A stretch of 36,827 nucleotides of DNA from a bacterium (GCA_030615855.1 JAUWYL010000012.1:1-36827); one strand, 5' to 3'; shown: positions 14,095 through 22,266, counted from the stretch's first letter. Numbers and translations: made by a program. The notes: generated from the letters alone by a model not told the origin.

Positions 14095-15321
14095 TTATCC
14101 GGCGAACTCTTCTTCGCTCTCTGCCACTTCCTCATCTGCCCTCACCTGGCTGGCAACCTCTGCCTTCTCCTCCCTCATCATCATTCTAAGTATCTCAAGA
14201 AGCATCTTCCCTATCCTCTTTGGTGCCGTTCTCTCTTCCTTCGCCTCTCTTGACTTCTCCTGCCAACCTTCTCCCAAAATCAAAAGAAGTAAAATCCTAC
14301 CCAATGCTTCTAGTCTCTCCCTCTTGAAAATCTCTACTACACGTCCCTTCATCTCCAGGATTCTGGTGGTGGCCATTAATAAGAAGGCGGGAAGGAGGAA
14401 GAAGTAGCCGAAGTAGGGCCAGGCGTGGAGGTGGAAAGTTGGTTGGGGGGAGAATCTGTTGAGATTCCAGAGGGCCAGGATCCCAGAGAAAGCAATGACT
14501 AAGAAATTGGCTATGGGGTTGCTTGCCTTCAGGAACTGGCCGCCCGTTGTGCGCCGCTGTTTAATTGGCCAGAATAGGTTGGCTCCCATGAATCCTGTCA
14601 AATCGAAGAGGATGTGGGAGATGAAGCCCAGGCCGATGACCAGACCATATATCTTTCCCAGGAATATCCAGCCTAGAGCGCCAAATATTATCCCTAAAAT
14701 AGGACTGTGGCTCCACTGTCTGTGCCAGGGAAGAAAGATGACCTCCACCCCTTCCTCTCCCTTTTTCATATAACCAAAGGAGGGACCATTGAAGATGTCT
14801 ATCCTCGAGGATCGGTTCTGGGTCTGGAGAATATTGCACTTTGTCTTCGCTCTGGCCCTTTCCTTAAAGTCATAGGGTATCCCTAAGAATTCACCCGGCA
14901 CCTGAGACATGGTAACCACCGGGCCTATGGTGACTACTACCTCATTCTCTTTTGTATCATAGAAGACCTCATAGTGTCTCCAGAGATCTCCGGCCACCTG
15001 AACGGTATGTAGCTGTAATCTTATCTCCCTTCCCGTATCCCAGGCCTCATCTATTGCCTGGGCCACTTTGGCCGCCACCTTCTGGGGATCGATGCTATTC
15101 ATGTCCATGGGGTCTTTCAAGAACTCTTTGGTTGCCGGATCGATGATGTAATCATTCTCCTCAATGAACATGGCCAGCTTAAAGTCCAGGGTATCAGGAA
15201 GGAGGCCGAATATTCCCCCCAGGGCGAGGATGGCAGAGAAGTGGGTCAAGGAAAGATCTATCGCCTGGGGAAAACAGGTAGCAATCGCTGCCCCAACCGT
15301 GAAGTGGGTTAGTCCTTTCAT
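14095..15321 (-). CDS. YdjM/DUF457-like membrane-bound metal-dependent hydrolase
   Basis: 408 residues from ATG 15321 (AGGAG 7 nt upstream). The N-terminal MKGLTHFTVGAAIA and GGIFGLLPDTLDFK match the conserved His and Asp of the YdjM-like family of inner-membrane hydrolases. A second half carries HRQWSHSPILGIIFGALGW and SHILFDLTGFMG, the remaining His/Asp metal-site candidates, between membrane helices. An inserted soluble domain of about 130 residues (about 75-200) and a Glu-rich C-terminal tail are unusual for the family. No reaction is known. It is the last gene of a three-gene operon with a TctA-like permease and an OB-fold protein, 13 nt downstream of the former. Confidence 0.75.
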   Translation of the reverse strand: MKGLTHFTVGAAIATCFPQAIDLSLTHFSAILALGGIFGLLPDTLDFKLAMFIEENDYIIDPATKEFLKDPMDMNSIDPQKVAAKVAQAIDEAWDTGREIRLQLHTVQVAGDLWRHYEVFYDTKENEVVVTIGPVVTMSQVPGEFLGIPYDFKERARAKTKCNILQTQNRSSRIDIFNGPSFGYMKKGEEGVEVIFLPWHRQWSHSPILGIIFGALGWIFLGKIYGLVIGLGFISHILFDLTGFMGANLFWPIKQRRTTGGQFLKASNPIANFLVIAFSGILALWNLNRFSPQPTFHLHAWPYFGYFFLLPAFLLMATTRILEMKGRVVEIFKRERLEALGRILLLLILGEGWQEKSREAKEERTAPKRIGKMLLEILRMMMREEKAEVASQVRADEEVAESEEEFAG

Positions 15322-15334
15322 ATCAATTCTCCTC

Positions 15335-16660
15335 TTAGATAAGGTGGAAGAATTTGAGCACTGCGGTCTCAACTCCAAACATGCTCAAGGTCATATGGAC
15401 AAGGAGAATGGCCATACAGTTCATCCTTCGAGAATGAAAGAGAACTGGGATGAGTCCGATGCCCGTGGCAACAACGGTAATGAATATTCCTCTTAAACCA
15501 GTTATTGTGAGCACAATGGCAAAGAGTATGACTACCGTAAATAGTGAAATCAGACGGTAATCAAACTTGGTAATGACTTTTATCACGAAGCGAGAGAAGC
15601 GCAATAGTAAGAAGAAAGCAAAACCGGCACTCAGGGCGATGGTGGCTAAGATTATGAAGTAGTCTCCTATAGTCCGGGGAACATAGAAGGGGGAGAGCAT
15701 CCAGGCCATCCCTCCCCTCCTCAGATGGTACATCCCAAAATAGGGAACGAAGAAGAGTAGAAAGCCGCCTACATAATAGGTGGTCTTGGAAGCACCCTGG
15801 GAGATGATGAAGAGCCTATCATCCCTCTGGGCCGTGGCATGGCCAGCGATCAAGCCCCCTATTCCTCCAGTAATGATGGGTAGCAGGGCGGCAAAGGAGC
15901 CCCCCAAGACTCCAGCGAATGTTCCCCTTATGGCTAACTTATAATCCAAATCAATGGAGGTGCAAATATTCTGCTTAGGGATCTCTGTCTTGGATATGAT
16001 ATTGGTAATCACCCAGGGGACAGCATATAATCCAACAAAGGCGGGCATGATATTCTGAAAGGCCCTTTCAATAGGAATGAAGGGTTTATTCAGGATAAAG
16101 ATTCCCAATAACCCAGCAAGGATAAAAGTGAGGATCCCGGCAGCACTCGATTTCCAGCCATCGATAAATCTTCCCCACTTTGTCTTTGGCCTCAGGGTTG
16201 CTTTGGGCCACTCGCCCATTATGATATAGGCACAGATCAAGAGGAGGATCCAGCCCATATGGGGTATTAGAAGCCAGCGAATCTTGGGGAAGAGCTTTAA
16301 GATGACCGGGCTTCCTATACCCAGGACAATGATTGCTCCCAGTGCTCCCACTCCAGAGAGAACCGCGGCCTCATATCCCTTGCCCAGCATCATATACTTC
16401 TGTCCGGGCAGAACAATGAACATGGCGCTCTCATCCGGCGCCCCTAAAAAGAGGGCGGGGATGGTGTTGATTATCGACCAGGAGACGACCAGGGACATCA
16501 TGAAGGCCGGAAGGGCATTCCCGGGAAGAAGCTGGGGAAACTTAAAATAGAGGAGGATAAAACCTGCTAAGTTAAAGATATGCAGAGCAGGGATGAGGGA
16601 AACTAAACCGGCCATCAATGTTCCCAAAAGAATATAGGGAATGAGAATAAGAAAATCCAT
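15335..16660 (-). CDS. TctA-like (archaeal DUF112 type) membrane permease
   Basis: 441 residues with about 10-11 hydrophobic segments. The segment PALFLGAPDESAMFIVLPGQKYMMLGKGYEA corresponds to the signature loop of the TctA family (PG-x-x-M-x-x-x-GxG). A second GTFAGVLGGSFAALLPIITGGIGGLIAGHAT segment is the internal repeat typical of TctA. The closest pattern I know is the archaeal-type single-subunit relatives, not the tripartite citrate system; no TctB or TctC gene is nearby. The substrate is unknown. ATG 16660 follows the OB-fold gene stop by 1 nt (TAA-T-ATG), which implies coupling. Confidence 0.75.
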   Translation of the reverse strand: MDFLILIPYILLGTLMAGLVSLIPALHIFNLAGFILLYFKFPQLLPGNALPAFMMSLVVSWSIINTIPALFLGAPDESAMFIVLPGQKYMMLGKGYEAAVLSGVGALGAIIVLGIGSPVILKLFPKIRWLLIPHMGWILLLICAYIIMGEWPKATLRPKTKWGRFIDGWKSSAAGILTFILAGLLGIFILNKPFIPIERAFQNIMPAFVGLYAVPWVITNIISKTEIPKQNICTSIDLDYKLAIRGTFAGVLGGSFAALLPIITGGIGGLIAGHATAQRDDRLFIISQGASKTTYYVGGFLLFFVPYFGMYHLRRGGMAWMLSPFYVPRTIGDYFIILATIALSAGFAFFLLLRFSRFVIKVITKFDYRLISLFTVVILFAIVLTITGLRGIFITVVATGIGLIPVLFHSRRMNCMAILLVHMTLSMFGVETAVLKFFHLI

Positions 16661-16661
16661 A

Positions 16662-18245
16662 TTACCTTACAATCTGGACATCGCCCGGGTCCCTTGGTTT
16701 TATTTGCAATCTTCCCTTGTGGCTTGCGATCTCACCTGAGACCTGAATCTTTGTTCCTTGAATGAGAGAAGCTCTTTGTGGTATCTCGTCGTAGAGATCT
16801 CTCCAGATTAAGACATCTATGCTTCCCGTGCCATCACTAATCTTTATTGACCTACCTGTGGCCTCCTTAAAGACATAGACACTAGTTATGGTTCCCTTCA
16901 ATGTTGCCCTTTGACCAACTGAGGCCTGGGTGATGCTTCCAATGGAGGTGACACCGGCAACAGGAGCTGCAGTTGGAACAGTGGGTGCAGCAGGCACAGC
17001 GGGAACAGCACCTAAAATTTGAATATCTCCCGAGCTCCTTGGTTTAATCTGGGGCCTCCCCTTGTAACTTGCGATTTCTCCTGAGACCTGAATCTTTGTT
17101 CCTTGAACGAGAGAAGCTCTCTGTGGTATCTGGTCGTAGAGATTCTTCCAGATTACAACATCTATAGTTCCTGTGCCATCACTTATCTTTAAGGTACGAC
17201 CCTTGGCCTCCTTAAAGACCCTAACAGAGGTTATTGTTCCTTTTAATGTTGCCCACTGACCAACACTGGCCTGGGTGATACTACCAATGGAGGTCACACC
17301 AGCAGCTGGAGCAGTTGGTGCAGCCTCTGCAGGGGAAGGCCCGATGACTGGAGCTGCTGCTAAGTCGGAGGTAAATTTGACCCTCTCCGGCATCTGAACC
17401 GTCATGCTGGGCCGGCCCGCCATGACCTGAAGTTGGCCTGCTACCTCCACTCGATCTCCCATCTTGGGAAGTCTGTTCGTTCTCAATAGTTCCTCAACTG
17501 TTATACCAAGGGATTCTGCATACCCCCTTATCAATCCCTGGGCGGTCTTGCCCCAGGATCTAATCTGTATGTCACCAGTACCGTCACTTACCCGGAAATA
17601 GAGAGAATTAATCTTCTCGATGCCCAGAGCAAGAGGGGTTATCTGGGCAGGAGGGGGTTCAATCTCACTGACAGAGATTATTTTTATCTCAGTTGGCGAG
17701 CCAAGCCCTATTTGGAGTTGCCCTCTGTAAGTTTTAACCACTCCTTCCACAGAGATGGGGGTTCCCTCCCTCAACGATTGTCTATAAGGAATCATATTGT
17801 AAAGGCTATCCCACATCACAACATTGACGGTGCCCGTTCCATCGTCGATCTTCAGCGACCTCCCTCCCGGGAAGGTTCTAACATTTATAATCGTTCCCTT
17901 TGTCTTCACCTTCTGCTTAATAATCGCCTCACTTATCTGGCCGATGCGTGCTTCCTCTGCTCCTGCGATAAAATATGTTGCATCCCGGGTTAGAGTACCG
18001 CAGATCCGGATATAGGCCCAGTTCATGGTCTCGGTGATATCCTTGACCTTTATGGTTGGAATCTCTATAATCCTCACCGCAAAGTATAGGAGGATTAATC
18101 CGACAACAGCCACCACTACGGCGCCATACCTGAAGAACCTGACGGTCATTCTCTTCTTGACCGCTGCTCCACAGTAGGGACATTTCTCATGAATCCCAAC
18201 AAACCTTCCACAACTGGGACAGATTACCTCTTGGTCTTTTTCCAT
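16662..18245 (-). CDS. Zinc-ribbon, membrane-anchored multi-OB-fold protein
   Basis: 527 residues from ATG 18245 (AGGAGG 7 nt upstream). An N-terminal zinc ribbon (C9, C12, C22, C25) is followed by one membrane helix (about 35-58). Then come OB-fold modules of the tRNA_anti/nucleic-acid-binding type, recognisable by G-x-I-x-V-x(3)-GRxxKIxDGTGxxxVVxWxxLY and LxxGTxIxVxGxxxxYKGxxQI. At least three such modules plus one diverged module are present. The last two are near-identical tandem copies (about 330-420 and 435-527) joined by Ala/Pro/Thr-rich linkers. The topology puts the OB domains outside the cytoplasm if the ribbon is inside. The function is unknown; binding of nucleic acid, glycan or peptide is possible. 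It is the first gene of the permease/hydrolase operon. Confidence 0.7.
   Translation of the reverse strand: MEKDQEVICPSCGRFVGIHEKCPYCGAAVKKRMTVRFFRYGAVVVAVVGLILLYFAVRIIEIPTIKVKDITETMNWAYIRICGTLTRDATYFIAGAEEARIGQISEAIIKQKVKTKGTIINVRTFPGGRSLKIDDGTGTVNVVMWDSLYNMIPYRQSLREGTPISVEGVVKTYRGQLQIGLGSPTEIKIISVSEIEPPPAQITPLALGIEKINSLYFRVSDGTGDIQIRSWGKTAQGLIRGYAESLGITVEELLRTNRLPKMGDRVEVAGQLQVMAGRPSMTVQMPERVKFTSDLAAAPVIGPSPAEAAPTAPAAGVTSIGSITQASVGQWATLKGTITSVRVFKEAKGRTLKISDGTGTIDVVIWKNLYDQIPQRASLVQGTKIQVSGEIASYKGRPQIKPRSSGDIQILGAVPAVPAAPTVPTAAPVAGVTSIGSITQASVGQRATLKGTITSVYVFKEATGRSIKISDGTGSIDVLIWRDLYDEIPQRASLIQGTKIQVSGEIASHKGRLQIKPRDPGDVQIVR
16678..17340. repeat. Tandem duplication of an OB-fold module within the OB-fold gene
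   Basis: About 16678-16950 and 17030-17300 encode modules that differ at only about a dozen positions, and their DNA is also closely matched (for example GGCCTCCTTAAAGAC in both). This indicates recent duplication or ongoing homogenisation. Confidence 0.8.
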
Positions 18246-18284
18246 CTGATTCCTCCTTTGCAATACCTTAGCGTTTTTGCGTTA

Positions 18285-19868
18285 TTAGTGTCTGAAGTGT
18301 CTTATTCCAGTAAAGGCCATGGCTATATTATGCTCGTCACAGGCTTTAATTATTTCTTTATCTCTTATTGAACCCCCTGGTTGGATAATAGCAGAAACCC
18401 TTGCTTTCGCTGCCTCATCGATGGAATCCCTAAAAGGGAAGAAGCCATCAGAAGCCATCACTAAGGGGATGTGGGATGTGGGATGTGGGATGTGGGATTG
18501 CATTTTTGAAATGGCGATTTTGACTGCGTCAATACGAGAGGTCTGGCCAGCACCGATGCCCAAAGCCTCGGTCTTGTTGCCTATGACGATAGCATTGGAC
18601 TTAATATATCTTACCACTTTCCAATTGAAAAGTAAAGCCTTTATTTCTTCTTGAGTGGGCGATCTTCTGGTCATCACTTTCAGCTCTTTAATTTCGATAT
18701 CTTCAGTATCTCTATCCTGAACCAATAATCCCCAGTCTACTGTCCGCATATCTTTTTGGTGATCGGTGATCCGACCCGGCTTTGCCGGGTGCCCGCGGTG
18801 ATCGGTGATTTTTATTACTCGTAGATTCTTCTTCCTCTTCAAAACTCTCAAAGCCTGAGGAGTGAATTCAGGGGCGATCACTGCCTCAATGAAGGTGGAG
18901 GTTAGCTCTCCAGCTGTAGGAGTATCGACCTTTCTATTCAGGCCGACCACTCCTCCAAAGGCAGAAAGGGGATCGCAGGCTCTCGCCTTTCGATAGGCGC
19001 TAACTAAATTTCTATCTCTCGCTACTCCGCAGGGGTTGGTATGCTTAATAATAACCGCAGTCGGCTCCTTAAACTCTTTGACTATAGTTAAAGCAACATC
19101 CAGATCCAGAATGTTATTAAAGGATAACTTCTTCCCCCATAGTTGCTTCCAATTTTGCATTTTGCATTTTACATTTTGCATTTGATACAGGGCTGCCCTC
19201 TGATGGGGATTCTCCCCATACCTCAAATTCTGTACCTTCTCATATTCTAGGTATAATTCTCTCGGTAACTGGTAACTGGTAACTGGTAACTGGTAACTCT
19301 TTAAGTATCCATATACCATTCTATCATATTTCAGGAGATATCTAAGGGCTTTTTTTGCTAAATTCTCTTTAGTCTTTTGTGATAGATTGCCCTTTCTTTT
19401 CCTTAATTCATCTAGGGTTCTTTTATAATCTTCAGGATTGATGATTACTCCCACATTCTGGTAGTTTTTGATCGCTGCTCTAATCAGAGCTGCTCCTCCA
19501 ATATCCATACCCTCTAAATTTTTCCTGGGGGGGTAGAGGTTAACGGCGACAAGATTGATGGGTTTTATATCTTCTCTGGCCAGCTCTTTCAAATGCTTTC
19601 TGTTACGTAAGGCTAATATGCCCCCAAAAATCGCAGGATGCAGGGTCTTTACTCTCCCTCCTAAAATTTCCTTAAAGTCTGTAATCTCTGAGACGGTTTT
19701 GACTGGGATATCCTTCTTTTTAAGTGTTCTCGCTGTGCCCTTAGTAGCGATGATTTCAAAGCCCAATCTCACTAATCCCTTAGCAAAAGGAACAAGACCT
19801 TCTTTATCGGCAACACTAATTAAAGCTCTCTTTATTTTCTTTCCCGTCGAAAATTTTTCATTTTTCAT
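18285..19868 (-). CDS. purH: Bifunctional AICAR transformylase/IMP cyclohydrolase carrying four repeat insertions
   Basis: PurH catalyses the last two steps to IMP. IMP cyclohydrolase motifs are RALISVADKEGL, GGRVKTLHPAIFGG, NLYPP and DIGGAALIRAA. Transformylase motifs are LRYGENPHQRA, KHTNPCGVA, DPLSAFGGVVGLNR, GQTSRIDAV and MASDGFFPF. The 527-residue length is normal because loops are replaced by repeat-coded peptide: about residues 191-202 (SYQLPVT repeated), 230-240 (QMQNVKCKMQN), 354-371 (ITDH...ITDH) and 456-468 (HIPHPTSHIP). None breaks the frame. The ATG 19868 lies in an AAAATG-type repeat and overlaps the previous stop as ATGA; no Shine-Dalgarno is visible. Catalytic regions look intact, so it should be functional. 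Confidence 0.95.
   Translation of the reverse strand: MKNEKFSTGKKIKRALISVADKEGLVPFAKGLVRLGFEIIATKGTARTLKKKDIPVKTVSEITDFKEILGGRVKTLHPAIFGGILALRNRKHLKELAREDIKPINLVAVNLYPPRKNLEGMDIGGAALIRAAIKNYQNVGVIINPEDYKRTLDELRKRKGNLSQKTKENLAKKALRYLLKYDRMVYGYLKSYQLPVTSYQLPRELYLEYEKVQNLRYGENPHQRAALYQMQNVKCKMQNWKQLWGKKLSFNNILDLDVALTIVKEFKEPTAVIIKHTNPCGVARDRNLVSAYRKARACDPLSAFGGVVGLNRKVDTPTAGELTSTFIEAVIAPEFTPQALRVLKRKKNLRVIKITDHRGHPAKPGRITDHQKDMRTVDWGLLVQDRDTEDIEIKELKVMTRRSPTQEEIKALLFNWKVVRYIKSNAIVIGNKTEALGIGAGQTSRIDAVKIAISKMQSHIPHPTSHIPLVMASDGFFPFRDSIDEAAKARVSAIIQPGGSIRDKEIIKACDEHNIAMAFTGIRHFRH
18466..18493. repeat. (GGGATGT)x4 heptamer array inside purH
   Basis: Four exact 7-nt units occupy 18466-18493 and a partial GGGATT follows. 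It encodes the HIPHPTSHIP stretch on the minus strand. Confidence 0.95.
18758..18810. repeat. GGTGATC heptamers flanking a 25-nt hairpin inside purH
   Basis: Two GGTGATC units (18758-18771) are followed by a 25-nt segment with the stem CCCGGC-TTT-GCCGGG, then GGTGATC and GGTGATT (18797-18810). It has the same architecture as 4482-4556, but here within a coding region. Confidence 0.95.
19152..19179. repeat. ATTTTGC heptamer array inside purH
   Basis: Units are ATTTTGC, ATTTTGC, ATTTTAC and ATTTTGC, in exact 7-nt phase. It encodes the QMQNVKCKMQN stretch. Confidence 0.95.
19264..19298. repeat. (GGTAACT)x5 heptamer array inside purH
   Basis: Five exact units. Because 3 x 7 = 21, the encoded peptide repeats every seven residues (SYQLPVT). 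It lies between the cyclohydrolase and transformylase domains. Confidence 0.97.
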
Positions 19869-20530
19869 TTTACATTTTTACTTGATAATTGTCTGGTGAC
19901 TTCATCTGTTTTTAATACCAATCCGATATTCTCCTTAAAATATTTTAGGGCGGCCCTGTGTAGGTCTCTATGAGTAGCACTTACTACGTCAGAGACTACT
20001 ATTACCTCATAATCCCGGAAGTAGGCATCCCTTACCGTAGAAGAGACGCAGCAGCTGGTGGTCACCCCGCAGACGATGAGCCTTTTAACTTTTAATCTCT
20101 TCAAAAGCCTATCCAGGCCTGTCTTATAGAAAGCACTATACCTTCTCTTCCTAACAATATATTCTTTCTTTTGAGGATTAATCTCAGGAATGAGCCTTGC
20201 TCCAGGAGTATTCTCTATACAATAGGCACGGTTATACTTTTTATCCAGCAGAGCCCAGTCGCTTCTATCCTTTTTGTGAGAAGTAACAGCATAAACGATG
20301 GGAATTTTTTTCTTGCGGCAGGCAGTTAAGAGTTTAACTATCTTAGGAATAATCTTCTTGACAGGCGGAACGTAGACCGGTGAGTTCTTAAAATAGATGA
20401 AGTCGTTCTGCATATCAACGACTAAGAGCACGGTCCTCACCCCGCACCTTTTTATATTCCTCTTTTTCCGTGTTCCTGTCAAAGGTGTGGGGTTCAATTC
20501 CTTCTTCTTGCTTAAAGGTGCGGGGCTCAT
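19865..20530 (-). CDS. Isochorismatase-fold cysteine hydrolase
   Basis: The core (about residues 33-215 of 221) has the catalytic triad of the family: Asp in LLVVDMQNDF, Lys in YIVRKRRYSAF and Cys in GVTTSCCVSSTVRDAY. Nicotinamidase-like amide hydrolysis is possible, but the metal-binding pattern of true nicotinamidases is not evident. ATG 20530 overlaps the purB stop as ATGA, but the first 30 residues are encoded by the 20440-20525 repeat. An in-frame GTG at 20440 preceded by AAGGTG is an attractive alternative start that would remove them. The C-terminus (...SSKNVK) and the stop lie in the repeat at the purH start. Confidence 0.85.
   Translation of the reverse strand: MSPAPLSKKKELNPTPLTGTRKKRNIKRCGVRTVLLVVDMQNDFIYFKNSPVYVPPVKKIIPKIVKLLTACRKKKIPIVYAVTSHKKDRSDWALLDKKYNRAYCIENTPGARLIPEINPQKKEYIVRKRRYSAFYKTGLDRLLKRLKVKRLIVCGVTTSCCVSSTVRDAYFRDYEVIVVSDVVSATHRDLHRAALKYFKENIGLVLKTDEVTRQLSSKNVK
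20440..20525. repeat. Element with 12-bp terminal inverted repeats, copy A
   Basis: CCCCGCACCTTT (20440-20451) is exactly inverted by AAAGGTGCGGGG (20514-20525), and an internal AAAGGTGTGGGGTTC half-copy lies at about 20481-20495. Copy B is at 29916-30018. It overlaps the 5' part of the hydrolase gene. Confidence 0.85.
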
Positions 20531-21819
20531 ATACCCAATCTCTTGTATATCTTAGCCACATTGCGAAGATAATACTTGAGATTAAAGCAGCCTTCTATCT
20601 CTCGGGGCTTGAGATGTCTAGTGACTTTTTTATCCTTTAATAGAGAGTCTTTGAACTCTAAACCCTTTTCTTTTGCCCGGAAGGCATTCCTCTGGACAAG
20701 GGCATAGGCCTCTTTTCGAGAAAGGCCCTTCTTCATCAATTCCAATAATACCTTTTCAGAGAAGATCAGACCCTTTGTCTTCTCCAAGTTCTCTCGCATC
20801 TTTTCGGGATAGACCTTCAAGCCTTCTATTATTACTCTGAACTTATGGAACATATAATCAACTAAGATGCTCGAATCCGGGATAATGATCCTTTCCACAG
20901 AGGAATGGCTAATATCCCTCTCTTCCCATAAAGGAATATTCTCCAGACCTGCTAAAAGATTTCCCCTTACTATACGTGCCAGGCCACAGAGCCTCTCACA
21001 GATTACGGGATTCCTCTTATGGGGCATGGCGGAGGATCCCTTCTGTCTTTTAGCGAAGGGCTCCTCCACTTCCCCGATCTCTGTCCTCTGCAGGTTCCTC
21101 AAGACAAGGGCAAATTTCTCCAAAGAGGTAGCGATCAGGGCTAAAGTAGCCAGATATCGGGCCTGCCTATCCCTCTGAATGATCTGGGTGGAGATGGGAG
21201 CGGGCTTCAGATTCAATCTTTTCAAGACTATCTTCTCCACTCTGAGATCGATATTGGAATAGGTTCCTACTGGCCCAGAGATCTTACCATAGGAGACCGT
21301 TTCCTTTGTCTCCTTCATCCTCTCTAAATTTCTCCTGCACTCCTCTCTCCAGAGAAGGAGTTTGAGGCCAAAGGTGGTCGGCTCGGCATGGATGCCATGG
21401 GTCCTGCCTATCATTACCGTATCCTTATATTTCTTTGCTTTCCCAAGCAGGGCCTTCATTAAATCCTCCAAATCCTTAATAATTAAGTTAGAGGATTCTT
21501 TCAGTTGTAAAGCCAAGGCGGTATCTAGAATATCGGACGAAGTGAGACCGAGGTGGAGGAATCTTGCCTCCTTGCCCACCTTTTCGCTTATTGCTTCAAT
21601 AAGAGCGATGGTCTCGTGGTGGGTTATTCTCTCGATCTCTTTTACTCTTTTGACATCTATCTTTGATCTCTTGCGAATCTTCCTTGCTGCTTTTTGGGGA
21701 ATTTGACCGATCTCTGCCAGGGCCTCGCAGACCAGGACCTCGATCTCTACATACTTCTCAAACCTATTCTCTTCACGCCAAACTTCTCCCATCTCTGGTA
21801 GAGTATACCTCTTTAACAA
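20527..21819 (-). CDS. purB: Adenylosuccinate lyase
   Basis: PurB splits SAICAR and adenylosuccinate in purine synthesis. About 430 residues of the fumarase/aspartase superfamily. Motifs are RYTLPEMGEVW at the start, GRTHGIHAEPTTFG with catalytic His, SGPVGTYSN, the flexible signature loop KGSSAMPHKRNP, and ERDISHSSVER. No ATG is suitably placed; TTG 21819 directly after GGAGGAGGA gives the normal N-terminus, and upstream in-frame codons run into repeat sequence. The promoter at 21984-22011 is a good fit. The genes purB, hydrolase and purH overlap by 4 nt each. Confidence 0.95.
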   Translation of the reverse strand: MLKRYTLPEMGEVWREENRFEKYVEIEVLVCEALAEIGQIPQKAARKIRKRSKIDVKRVKEIERITHHETIALIEAISEKVGKEARFLHLGLTSSDILDTALALQLKESSNLIIKDLEDLMKALLGKAKKYKDTVMIGRTHGIHAEPTTFGLKLLLWREECRRNLERMKETKETVSYGKISGPVGTYSNIDLRVEKIVLKRLNLKPAPISTQIIQRDRQARYLATLALIATSLEKFALVLRNLQRTEIGEVEEPFAKRQKGSSAMPHKRNPVICERLCGLARIVRGNLLAGLENIPLWEERDISHSSVERIIIPDSSILVDYMFHKFRVIIEGLKVYPEKMRENLEKTKGLIFSEKVLLELMKKGLSRKEAYALVQRNAFRAKEKGLEFKDSLLKDKKVTRHLKPREIEGCFNLKYYLRNVAKIYKRLGI

Positions 21820-21851
21820 CTTCCTCCTCCTCCCTTCAAAATAATCACTGG

Positions 21852-21926
21852 AACCACAGATTTTCACCAGATTCTCACAAGATTTTAAAAACTTTCTCTG
21901 TGCTAATCTGTGTTAATCTCGTGGTT
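21852..21926. repeat. AACCACAGATT-ended composite repeat, second copy
   Basis: Its first roughly 35 nt are identical to 11759-11793, and it ends in GTGGTT as the inverted terminus. It lacks the 26-nt GC hairpin present in the first copy. It lies in the purB leader. Confidence 0.85.
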
Positions 21927-21983
21927 CTTATTTAAGTTACGATGTTGTAAACTAATCCCGTTATCCATCACCTCTACAGTAGT

Positions 21984-22011
21984 ACTATAATCAAGATTTC
22001 TGATTTGTCAA
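21984..22011 (-). promoter_or_regulatory. Promoter of the purB-hydrolase-purH operon
   Basis: On the minus strand TTGACA (22011-22006) and TATAGT (21989-21984) are separated by 16 nt. The TTG of the -35 is also the last base-pairing triplet of the hairpin at 22009-22045. Confidence 0.7.
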
Positions 22012-22045
22012 CCCCCCACCCCGGAACTTCCGTGGTGGGGGGTTG
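22009..22045. terminator. Strong 12-bp hairpin between the cold-shock gene and purB
   Basis: CAACCCCCCACC pairs exactly with GGTGGGGGGTTG, and the 13-nt loop itself contains CGGAA/TTCCG. No T tract follows on the minus strand, so termination after the cold-shock gene is likely but may be leaky. The structure runs into the purB -35 box. Confidence 0.65.
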
Positions 22046-22062
22046 TTTGTTAAACTAAGAAA

Positions 22063-22266
22063 TTACTTTTCTAATTTAACAACATTCTTTGCCTGAGGGC
22101 CACGGGAACTTTCTTCGATCTCAAACTCTACCTCATCACCTTCCGCTAAGGATTTGAACCCTTCGCTTGTGATGGCAGAGAAGTGAACGAAGACATCCTT
22201 ACCACCCTCTTGTTCAATGAAACCAAAACCTCTCTTTTCATTGAACCACTTCACTTTACCTCTCAT
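22063..22266 (-). CDS. csp: Cold-shock protein (CspA family)
   Basis: 67 residues forming a single cold-shock OB domain that binds single-stranded RNA/DNA. RNP1 (KRGFGFI) and RNP2 (DVFVHF) are intact and the protein starts [19 protein letters not shown]. The start at 22266 overlaps the end of the patatin gene by 11 nt, with AGGAG inside the patatin coding region. A strong hairpin follows the stop. Such proteins act as RNA chaperones; no unusual long cold-shock leader is present because the gene is embedded in an operon. Confidence 0.96.
   Translation of the reverse strand: MRGKVKWFNEKRGFGFIEQEGGKDVFVHFSAITSEGFKSLAEGDEVEFEIEESSRGPQAKNVVKLEK

Noticed and set aside
15335-16660. Complete tripartite tricarboxylate transporter
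   Set aside because: No TctB or TctC gene is adjacent, and the sequence fits the single-gene archaeal-type TctA relatives better.
18285-19868. purH as a pseudogene broken by repeats
   Set aside because: The frame is open from start to stop and all recognisable cyclohydrolase and transformylase motifs are intact.
20440-20525. Insertion sequence with transposase
   Set aside because: The element is only 86 nt and non-coding, and no transposase gene is present in the window; a MITE-like repeat at most.
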